A DNA stretch of 11,025 bases from Hondaea fermentalgiana (lineage: Eukaryota; Sar; Bigyra; Thraustochytrida; Thraustochytriidae): contig NPFB01000234.1 in NCBI GenBank assembly GCA_014084085.1, forward strand, positions 7,727-18,751, in the 5' to 3' direction. The notes under the pieces are model-generated. The model worked only from the letters and a program-made list of their open reading frames with translations. It had not been told where the DNA came from and ran no database searches. The translations under genes and the position numbers were made by a program. Positions 1 through 6,211 of the stretch are shown piece by piece; the first letter of the stretch is position 1, and every line of letters begins with the position of its first letter.

Positions 1-869
1 GCCTGCCGACCTTGCGCGAGAGTGAGAGCAAGCTCAGTGTCGCTCTTGGTGCTGTTCGTGAGATCGCCAACATCCTCAGCAGTCTTGACTGCCGTGCGGA
101 TCACCGCGTCCACCTCTCCCACTCGAGACTTGGGAATGCGGAGATCCTCCGGCAGCATCGCTTGAACTGCACGCACGTCAATGTCTCGCTCGTTCTTACT
201 CGCGAAAGTCACCGTTGCAAGCATGCGGTCCACCTTCGCCTCGCCGGTAGGGCGCTTGTCGTCCTTGTTCTCTCTTATGTCAACGTACTCGGCGTACAGC
301 GAGGCGACCGCGGCAACTTGGCGCTGCTCAAGGCTCATGTGCGCAAGCTCGTCGGAGTCGTCCATCACAAATGGGAAACCAAAACGCAGCGCCTGGAGAG
401 CTTCGGTGGTCTCTACGTTATCGCAGAGCAGATTGTAGACGCGGACCTTGGCGAACTCCGCGTCTGTGGCGTCCCAGAAGCACAGACCGCCGCGTCTGAT
501 GCCAAATTTCTTGATGCGCGCGTTGAGTGCGTTCATTTCTTTTCTGTATGCGTCGACGGCCCCCATGGCTTTCTCGATGCCAAATCTCATATTTTGGAGA
601 CGCGCCTCGCGCTCATTCTGGTGACTACCAGAGGAGCATCCTCGGCATGTGGTCAGCTGACTTTCGAGTACATGGAACCTTATTCCGGCATCAAACTCCT
701 CCTTCGAAATGTTGCCGTTCTGTCGCGCCTGCTCAAGTGGAGACCGGGCACTCTTGGTCGCCGGAACGGACCTGGGTCTCGGCACAGGAGAAGGCGAGGA
801 TGGGGAAGTGGCCTTGCTGCGCGCGTCACGTTCTCTCCAAAACTCCATGGCCGTCTGATTGGGCGCCAT
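1..869 (-). CDS. Uncharacterised protein, 5' part of tandem paralogue 1 (runs off left edge)
   Basis: The minus strand is open from an ATG at 869-867 to the window edge, giving 289 complete codons without a stop. I do not recognise the family. The protein starts MAPNQTAMEFWRERD, continues with a Ser/Pro-rich stretch (about residues 20-45), then a module LEQARQNGNISKEEFDAG (about 45-62). A CRGC pair (C75, C78) is followed by H83 and QNERE. From there it is mostly charged and helical in appearance, with no signal peptide or membrane segment. It aligns without gaps to the paralogue at 2483-3835 from residue 43 to the edge: about 190 of 247 residues match (counted by eye). Mismatches cluster near the N-terminus, and the stretch corresponding to residues 222-271 of the paralogue has only 5 changes in 50, which suggests selection on the protein. 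The N-terminal 55-residue repeats of the other copy are absent. The 3' end lies outside the window, so whether the gene is complete is unknown. Confidence 0.72.
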   Translation of the reverse strand, partial: MAPNQTAMEFWRERDARSKATSPSSPSPVPRPRSVPATKSARSPLEQARQNGNISKEEFDAGIRFHVLESQLTTCRGCSSGSHQNEREARLQNMRFGIEKAMGAVDAYRKEMNALNARIKKFGIRRGGLCFWDATDAEFAKVRVYNLLCDNVETTEALQALRFGFPFVMDDSDELAHMSLEQRQVAAVASLYAEYVDIRENKDDKRPTGEAKVDRMLATVTFASKNERDIDVRAVQAMLPEDLRIPKSRVGEVDAVIRTAVKTAEDVGDLTNSTKSDTELALTLAQGRQ

Positions 870-945
870 TATCTTGATAAAAGGCGATGCTAGGTTCTTG
901 GATGTACCCGTCTTTCGCTGATCTGTCTCTTTGTCAGATCAGGAA

Positions 946-967
946 CGAGTTTGAGGTTTGCTTGCGA
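946..967 (-). promoter_or_regulatory. Conserved upstream element of paralogue 1
   Basis: On the plus strand this reads CGAGTTTGAGGTTTGCTTGCGA and matches 20 of 22 bases of the segment at 3902-3923. It lies about 77 bp upstream of the ATG of the 1-869 gene; the partner lies about 67 bp upstream of its own ATG. The flanking sequence is much less similar, so this block is better conserved than its surroundings. It may be a promoter or 5' UTR element that came along with the duplication. Its function is inferred only from position and conservation. Confidence 0.4.
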
Positions 968-1857
968 GATTGCTTTTCTTGGTGCTGTTCTTCATGTACA
1001 TATTGAAAGGGAGTTGCTCTTGAAGTAGGAGTTTTCCTGAGTTGATCTTTTAGTTTCATGGGCCAAAGTATCCGGCTCTTGAAGAAAGTTGTGCAGCAGG
1101 AAATGGTGTTAGCTGCTAGAGATGGATTCTGGATCCAGAAGAAGGCTAAAAATTCATCGCTCTATCGAAGAAGACCTTTGCTCACCTTGAACTGCTTCCA
1201 GGTGGTGACATTCTCGGCATTTTGGCCAGCGCTCCGCATTCTAATTGTGCATATCATCTGCAATGTTGGACTCACTTAATTTTTAAAAACAGTAGACGGT
1301 AGTAAGAGAAGACGGAGCGGCGCAATGAGCTCCAAATCGAGTGGATTCTTGCTGTGAATCGGCGCACTTTCACGCACTTTTCACGCAAGTGTGCAATTAA
1401 CTTCTTTCTCCGTAAGTCAAGTTGCGCTCAAATAGAAGCAAATTTGCGCACGATCGTCAACAAAACACCAGCGAAAAATCAAAGAGCTCTCCGCGAATTT
1501 GCAGTCCCGAGATACCAGCGCGACGCTAGCCCAAACACCAATTCTGAAATCTTCAATCCCCAAGTCACACTTTTAAATAGAATGAGCTCGTGGAGGCCGG
1601 TAACGGTCGTCGCTCAAGGCAACTGATCAACACGAGGCTCCTCAAAGGAGCTCAATTGGTCTTGATGTTTGAGTGTTGGTGACCTTTTGGCGCATAGCTT
1701 AGACTTTCCGCCCTGTTGTTAAAAGTTAAGGATTCACGCGACTGGGACGAAAAGTGCATGATACTTTCTTGGACACCCAATGCCCGGCCAAACCCGGTCT
1801 GAGTGGATCAAATCTCCTAGGAGCCGAAAGCTAATCACGCTGTACGAGTCTCGAATT

Positions 1858-1918
1858 GGATGTTCAGCCATGATCGACTGAAAAACTTGGATGGTCAGCC
1901 ATGATCGACCAAAAAACT
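1858..1918. repeat. 31-bp direct tandem repeat with core TCAGCCATGATCGAC
   Basis: Two adjacent units, starting at 1858 and 1889, share GGATG-TCAGCCATGATCGAC followed by an A-rich run and ACT. The 15-base core occurs exactly at 1864-1878 and 1895-1909. A weaker third unit appears to follow from about 1919 (GGACAGGCGTCCCTGATCT). A related core with one mismatch, TCAGCCGTGATCGACC, occurs at 4160-4175 upstream of the other paralogue and PUS1. It lies in non-coding DNA. It could be a protein-binding repeat, a fragment of a dispersed repeat family, or simple replication slippage. Confidence 0.75.
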
Positions 1919-2455
1919 GGACAGGCGTCCCTGATCTATTGATGCCCTGACAATCAGCCAGGGTTGGTGGTGACCCATGATTAAGGGAGTTCAACATCAG
2001 ACGAGAAAAGAATGACTGGGGAGCATTTCACCTGCCTCAAGATGAAGGGTCAGCTTGGCTCCCAACGCCGCTCACTTGGCAACATTCTGACTGGACTTTT
2101 CATGATTTCCTCGCTATCACGTGCACTAGAAGTAGGCCCTAGTGGTGGCAGCCGGGTAAACGACTTGAGCGAGAATGCGAGCGCAGACCTCGGCGCGCGT
2201 GTTGCCCTACCATCGGCCCCAGATCTTGCTAGTCGCGTCGCGCCTCGACTGCCAGATGTGTGAAGCTAGACGAAACGTGACGTGCTCGTCCTCGCTGTCG
2301 CGCGCACACACATCGTGCCGCTCTCAGCGCAACGCATTTTTACTGACATGCGAAAGATCGATGGATTAGAAATCTTGGTAAAGGCTTTACCTGGCTCGCC
2401 GCCGACGGGACTAACAAGAAGATGAGTACGGCCTGCAGGGTCTACTGGACGCAAA

Positions 2456-2486
2456 CCAAGGCCTAGGCCTAGCCGCCAAGGCCTAG
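2456..2486. repeat. Duplicated CCAAGGCCTAG at the stop codon of paralogue 2
   Basis: CCAAGGCCTAG occurs at 2456-2466 and 2476-2486, with a further GCCTAG between them. The unit contains the palindromes AGGCCT and CCTAGG. The right-hand copy overlaps the TAG stop codon (2485-2483 on the minus strand), so the duplication lies at the coding/3' UTR boundary. It is probably a slippage product. Confidence 0.6.
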
Positions 2487-3835
2487 TTGTTATCCAGGTC
2501 CACGTCAGGGAAAAAGCCGCTGTCGCTGACAGACCGCTTGACTCGGGGAACAGGAACGGACACCATGCCCCCAGATTGACAGCCTTTCGGCAAGGCCCCA
2601 ATCTCCATGGAGAAGCATTCCCAGTGAGCACTTCCGTCAGCTGCATCGCGCACCCGCCAACGCTCCCCGTTCCGATCGAGGACTCCTGTAATGCTACGCG
2701 CACGGGTCAACGCCCGCTTCTTGCGCTCCGCCTGCCGACCTTGCGCGAGAGTGAGAGCAAGCTCAGTGTCGCTCTTGGTGCTGTTCGCGAGATCGCCAAC
2801 CTCCTGAGCAGTTTTGAGTGCCTTGCGGATCGCCATGTCTACCTCGCTCACTTGTTTCTTAGGAATGCGGAGATCCGCCGGCAGCATCGCCTGAATTGCA
2901 CGCACGTCGATGTCTCGCTCGTTCTTACACGCGAGAGTTACCATTGCGAGCATGCGGTCCACCTCGGCCTCGCCTGTAGGGCGCTGGTCGTCTTTGTTCT
3001 CTCTTACGTCAACGTACTCGGCATACAGTGAGGCGACCGCAGCGACTTGGCGCTGCTCTAGGCTCATGTGCGTAAGCTCATCGGAGTCGTCCATCACAAA
3101 TGGGAACCCACAGCGCAGCGCCTGGAGAGCTTTGGTGGTCTCTACGTTATCGCAGAGCACATTGTAGGCGCGGACCTTGGCGAACTCCACGTCTGAGGCG
3201 TCCAAGTAGCACAGGCCGTCGCGTGTGATGCCGAATTTCTTGATTCGCGCGTTGAGTGCACTCAGTTCCTTCCAATATGCATCGAGGTTCTCCAAGACTT
3301 TCTCGATGCCAGTTGTCATATTTTGGAGTCGCGCCTCGCGTTCATTCTGGTGCTCACCAGAGGCGCATCCTTCACACTTGGAGATCTCACTCTCGAGTAC
3401 GTAATATTCCATTCCGGCCTCAAGCTCCTCCTTCGAAATGTCGCCGTTTTCTTGTGCCTGCTCAAGTCGAGCCCAAACATTATTGGTGTCCTGAGAGGAC
3501 GCCATGCTTGTCGATGAAACTGGCGGGGCTGCGGAAGGGGCGATGCTGGGCTGACTCCCGCGTACGGGGACTTTCTTTCCGGCATTAAGCTCCTTCTGCG
3601 AGATGTTGGCGTTCTCTTGTGCCTGCTCACGTCGAGCCCACGCATTTCTTCTCTCCTGAAAGGACGCCATGTTCGACGATGAAAGTGACGGAGCGGAAGA
3701 AGGGGAGATGCTGGGCTGACTCCCGCGTACGGGGACTTTCTCTCCGGCAATAAGCCCCTTCTGCGAGATGTTGGCGTTCTCTCGCACCTGCTCACGTCGA
3801 GCCCACGCATTTCTTCTCTCCTGGAAGGATGACAT
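2483..3835 (-). CDS. Uncharacterised repeat-bearing protein, tandem paralogue 2
   Basis: This is a 450-residue open frame ending in TAG at 2485-2483. I place the start at the ATG at 3835-3833. The frame stays open upstream to 3862, but only to a TTG, and the 3835 ATG coincides exactly with the beginning of the first internal repeat. The family is not recognised. Residues 1-55 and 56-110 are two copies of one module (MSSFQERRNAWARREQ..., 43 of 55 identical), and a third, diverged copy begins at 111. Then come C154/C157 (CEGC) and H162, a charged helical-looking region to about 365, a basic stretch (RKKRALTRAR, 371-380), a Trp-containing segment (RWRVRDAADG, 392-401) and a Ser/Asp-rich acidic tail. 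There is no signal peptide or membrane helix, so an intracellular location is inferred. The gene lies about 1.6 kb upstream of its paralogue on the same strand and diverges from PUS1. A nuclear or scaffolding role would be guesswork. Confidence 0.75.
   Translation of the reverse strand: MSSFQERRNAWARREQVRENANISQKGLIAGEKVPVRGSQPSISPSSAPSLSSSNMASFQERRNAWARREQAQENANISQKELNAGKKVPVRGSQPSIAPSAAPPVSSTSMASSQDTNNVWARLEQAQENGDISKEELEAGMEYYVLESEISKCEGCASGEHQNEREARLQNMTTGIEKVLENLDAYWKELSALNARIKKFGITRDGLCYLDASDVEFAKVRAYNVLCDNVETTKALQALRCGFPFVMDDSDELTHMSLEQRQVAAVASLYAEYVDVRENKDDQRPTGEAEVDRMLAMVTLACKNERDIDVRAIQAMLPADLRIPKKQVSEVDMAIRKALKTAQEVGDLANSTKSDTELALTLAQGRQAERKKRALTRARSITGVLDRNGERWRVRDAADGSAHWECFSMEIGALPKGCQSGGMVSVPVPRVKRSVSDSGFFPDVDLDNN
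3380..3835 (-). repeat. 165-bp in-frame tandem repeat, 2 full units plus a diverged third
   Basis: Unit 1 is 3835-3671, unit 2 is 3670-3506, and a decayed third begins at 3505. Each unit is exactly 165 bp (55 codons) and each begins with ATG. Units 1 and 2 encode 43/55 identical residues and share long identical DNA runs, for example the stretch reading cgcgtacggggactttc on the plus strand. The third unit keeps only the pattern M-A-S-x-Q, W-A-R, EQAQEN, ISKEEL-AG before leading into the protein body. The paralogue at 1-869 has one equivalent of this third unit and no others, so the extra units probably arose in this copy or were lost from the other. Confidence 0.9.
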
Positions 3836-3901
3836 TTTCGTCGATGCCAAAGGTGGGATCAAGCCTGGACGCTTTACTTCTTAATGTGATAAGGGACGGC
3901 C

Positions 3902-3923
3902 CGAGTTTGCGGTTTGCTGGCGA
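3902..3923 (-). promoter_or_regulatory. Conserved upstream element of paralogue 2
   Basis: This is the counterpart of the block at 946-967, with two mismatches over 22 bases, about 67 bp upstream of the chosen ATG at 3835. Because it lies beyond the TTG-extended part of the open frame, it also fits a start at 3835, not further upstream. A role in transcription or translation is an inference. Confidence 0.4.
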
Positions 3924-4295
3924 ATTCGATTTCACTTGATCTTTTCCTCCTTGGCCTGCGGCAGATCGAAAAGGGGTCTGTCGATGAACATCTTCCACCT
4001 CCGGATTGTCCACCAACTTTTGAAAAGACAGACATGAAATTCCAGTCTCCTGTCTCCTGCGGTAGTAGGCCTAATGTATGTTTTGGCGCGTGCCCGAGCC
4101 CCGAACAGACAGAGAAACGGACAGCCATAGAAATAGGCAGCCCTGATGAGAAGGTACAGTCAGCCGTGATCGACCAAGGTCGCTGATTGTCATCTGTCGA
4201 GTTTTCGTGACACTCACCCCTTGCGCACACGTCGGAGTGGCCGGGACGATCAGACTCGGGCCCGTGACAGGGCCTTGAACTTGAAGCTTATACTG

Positions 4296-4331
4296 TATTA
4301 TGGAACTAACCCCGACTCGAAGTCCATAATA
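4296..4331 (+). promoter_or_regulatory. 9-bp inverted repeat upstream of PUS1
   Basis: TATTATGGA at 4296-4304 is exactly complementary to TCCATAATA at 4323-4331, with an 18-base spacer; the arms can be lengthened slightly if one bulge is allowed. It lies 10 bp before the upstream ATG at 4342. If transcribed it could form a weak AU-rich hairpin in the PUS1 leader; otherwise it may be a binding site for a dimeric protein. Both are inferences. Confidence 0.35.
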
Positions 4332-4341
4332 GTAATTCAAC

Positions 4342-4533
4342 ATGAACGTTCGAGGATATTCGCGGCGCGAAGCGAGCAACCACTCGATCCCGAGTTCGTC
4401 TCTCTCGCGTGCGGACGAACTCCAATCGGGACGTGCGTCGCGAGCGCGCACGCGGGCACAGACCCTTGGGAATCCCTGCGTGGATGCTGGGACGCGCCTT
4501 TCGGCAGCTGCAAAAACTCGCTGCAGCGTCTAG
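4342..4533 (+). other. Possible upstream ORF overlapping the first PUS1 start
   Basis: An ATG at 4342 in a favourable context (A at -3) opens a 63-codon frame ending at 4533, out of frame with PUS1. It overlaps the first PUS1 ATG (4484) but ends 37 bases before the second (4571). If present in the mRNA it would reduce use of the 4484 start and could allow reinitiation at 4571. The peptide resembles no protein I know, so any role would be regulatory. The transcription start is unknown and may lie downstream of it. Confidence 0.3.
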
Positions 4534-5980
4534 CAAACCAAGGCCCGGTCCTGCGCACAGGCCCGCTGCCATGACGGACACCAACACGACGTCCTTGGCT
4601 GGGGTGACGAAGGAGAACGAGAACGCCAAGACGGAAACAGCCAAGATCCCGCCTGCGGAGCTCGACCTCTCATATGTCAGCAAGAGCAAGAAGCGCTACG
4701 CGATTTTGTTTGGCTACAGCGGCATTGGATACTATGGTCTGCAAATCCAGCCCGAGGTGGTGACCATTGAGAGCACCCTGGAGGATGCCATTACCAAAAC
4801 AGGTGTCATTCGAAAGGAGAATGAAGGCGAGCTGCAAAAGGTGGGATGGTCTCGCGCAGCACGCACTGACAAATCTGTGCACGCCCTCGGACAGGTCGTC
4901 TCTCTGCAGCTGCTCGTCAAGCCTGAAGAGGCGGAAATTGAAAAGTTCCGAGCTGCCCTCAACGCCCAGCTCCCGGACTCGATTCGCGTCTTTGGCGTGC
5001 AGCGCACGACCAAGTCATTCAACGCCAAAAGCGCTTGCTCGGGTCGCAAGTACGAGTACCTCATCCCAACGTTCATGTTGACGGTATCGGACGACCTTCT
5101 CGCGGAGGCCGCCAAGCTCGCTGATTCGGCGGCTGAAACAACCTCGGCGCAGGGCGAGAATCAGGAAATGGCAAAGTCCAGCATCAACGAGACTGACGTG
5201 CTCGTCAAACAGAGCGAGCTCCTGCGCTCCAAGGCTCCGGCATTTGACGCGGCGAGTAAAAAACATCTCGAGGACATTCTTGGGTGCTTTGTGGGCACCA
5301 AGAGCTTCCACAACTTTACACCCCGTATGGCCGGCAACGATCCGCGGGCCCAACGTTACATTGTTGGCATCAACGTTGATGGACCGTTCGAGATCGAAGG
5401 CCTCGAGATGGTTCGCGTCAACATTGAGGGACAGAGCTTCATGTTGAACCAAATTCGCATCATGATCGCAGCCGCCATGGAGATTGCCCGCCGTGGACTT
5501 GATGGCCCCGAAGTCATCAACAAGCTTTTGGACAAGGAGAACATGTTTTCCATTGTAATGTCGCCTGGCGAGGGCTTGGCGCTTCGTGCTTGTCTCTATG
5601 ATTTCTACAACACAAAGTTCGGTAGCGATTTCAAGGAGGGCAAAGCGACACCACAAAACATGTACGATTCGATCCAGTTTGAGACTGGCCGTGTTGCAGA
5701 GGAGGCCAACGCCTTCCGCACAGACCACATTTATCCCATCATTGCCCGTCAGGAAGTCCGCGAGGGTGTCTTTACAAAGTGGCTGCTTCAGTCGCGCGAG
5801 CGCCCGTTTCCGCCACCACCCTCGAACTCGCAGCTCGACTATGAAAATTACAAGGAGAAGCTCAAGGACAACAAGCGTCAATTCGAGGAAAAGAGGCGAA
5901 AGGAAAACAAACGAAATGCTGATACTCCGGTCGACGACCTTCACAAGGAGGTGATGAGCTTCCTAACCTCCAAGCGATAA
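4484..5980 (+). CDS. PUS1: tRNA pseudouridine synthase, PUS1/TruA family
   Basis: The enzyme isomerises uridine to pseudouridine in tRNA; PUS1 enzymes modify several tRNA positions and some other RNAs. From the ATG at 4484 the protein has 498 residues. The catalytic motif RTDKSVHALGQ puts the essential Asp at residue 129 (codon 4868-4870). Other family blocks are GRKYEYLIPTF (about 187-197), FVGTKSFHNFT (269-279), FMLNQIRIM (319-327) and PGEGLALRACLYDFYN (from 361). The HNFT block and overall pattern fit eukaryotic PUS1 better than bacterial TruA. A charged insert of about 50 residues (around 205-255) separates the two halves, and the tail is Lys/Arg-rich. The frame is open back to a GTG at 4409, but eukaryotic initiation favours the ATG at 4484 or the one at 4571 (469 residues). 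The 29 residues between them are Arg/Ala/Leu/Ser-rich without acidic residues, like a mitochondrial presequence. Human PUS1 likewise has mitochondrial and nuclear isoforms. The invariant-looking Gly after RTDK is Ser here. Confidence 0.95.
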   Translation: MLGRAFRQLQKLAAASSKPRPGPAHRPAAMTDTNTTSLAGVTKENENAKTETAKIPPAELDLSYVSKSKKRYAILFGYSGIGYYGLQIQPEVVTIESTLEDAITKTGVIRKENEGELQKVGWSRAARTDKSVHALGQVVSLQLLVKPEEAEIEKFRAALNAQLPDSIRVFGVQRTTKSFNAKSACSGRKYEYLIPTFMLTVSDDLLAEAAKLADSAAETTSAQGENQEMAKSSINETDVLVKQSELLRSKAPAFDAASKKHLEDILGCFVGTKSFHNFTPRMAGNDPRAQRYIVGINVDGPFEIEGLEMVRVNIEGQSFMLNQIRIMIAAAMEIARRGLDGPEVINKLLDKENMFSIVMSPGEGLALRACLYDFYNTKFGSDFKEGKATPQNMYDSIQFETGRVAEEANAFRTDHIYPIIARQEVREGVFTKWLLQSRERPFPPPPSNSQLDYENYKEKLKDNKRQFEEKRRKENKRNADTPVDDLHKEVMSFLTSKR

Positions 5981-6211
5981 AGGACTCGAGTAAATCTTTC
6001 TTCTTACATAAATAAGAGAAGAGTATTGTTTTGGAATGATGGAGATAAAAAAGGAACAAGAATGGCGAAGTGCGAGTTGTTCTGTACTTGATATGAGTCT
6101 TTGTGAGAAAGAATGGCGGCACCATTCCACGAGGCAACATGCTTTACAGTGAGGTGGTGAAATTGTTGCGCTAGAGTCAGCGCGGTCGCTCCGCTTGTAG
6201 CGTCAGTGTGA
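5981..6211. other. Convergent 3' intergenic spacer
   Basis: The 231 bp between the PUS1 stop and the stop of the minus-strand Lam-like gene must hold both 3' untranslated regions, which may overlap. The PUS1 side is A-rich (around 6000-6060, including cataaataagag), but an exact AATAAA is not seen on either strand. No gene is visible. Confidence 0.5.

Larger units (their letters stand above)
870..2482. other. 1.6-kb intergenic region between the tandem paralogues
   Basis: No convincing gene is seen on either strand. The open frames here are under about 90 codons, several begin at non-ATG codons, and their translations look random. The right end should contain the 3' untranslated region of the 2483-3835 gene, and the left end (870 to about 1000) the 5' region of the 1-869 gene. 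The middle (about 1260-1600) is AT-richer than the coding parts. Visible structure is a shared upstream element at 946-967, a 6-bp stem with 3-nt loop at 1637-1651 (GCTCCT/AGGAGC), the 31-bp tandem repeat at 1858-1918, and the duplicated CCAAGGCCTAG at 2456-2486. Short non-coding RNAs cannot be ruled out by reading alone. Confidence 0.6.
3836..4483. promoter_or_regulatory. Divergent intergenic region between paralogue 2 and PUS1
   Basis: This stretch separates two genes read in opposite directions and must hold both their 5' regions. No TATA box is evident at a convincing distance. It contains the conserved element at 3902-3923, a single copy of the 31-bp repeat core at 4160-4175 with two looser CAGCC motifs just before it (about 4120 and 4137), an inverted repeat at 4296-4331 and an upstream ATG at 4342. 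Short open frames here (up to about 120 codons) overlap one another on both strands and show no recognisable protein. Confidence 0.5.

Noticed and set aside
12..893. A 293-codon plus-strand open frame across paralogue 1
   Set aside because: It is antisense to the minus-strand gene. The corresponding frame in paralogue 2 breaks at a stop near 3031, while the minus-strand frame is intact in both copies, so it is a shadow.
1734..1997. 87-codon minus-strand ORF in the intergenic region
   Set aside because: It begins with ATG but spans the 31-bp tandem repeat, has no recognisable features and no paralogous support.
2266..2703. 145-codon minus-strand frame at the 3' end of paralogue 2
   Set aside because: It overlaps the paralogue 2 coding region in another frame, has random-looking composition and no recognisable protein.
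3836..3862. N-terminal extension of paralogue 2 to 3862
   Set aside because: It would begin with TTG. The ATG at 3835 matches the start of the repeat module and is the plausible eukaryotic start.
4409..4483. PUS1 starting at 4409
   Set aside because: This start would be GTG, and the added 25 residues show no PUS1 similarity. ATGs at 4484 and 4571 are preferred.
5015..5944. 309-codon minus-strand frame within PUS1
   Set aside because: It is a complementary shadow of a well-supported gene; the Val/Leu-rich translation reflects antisense codons.
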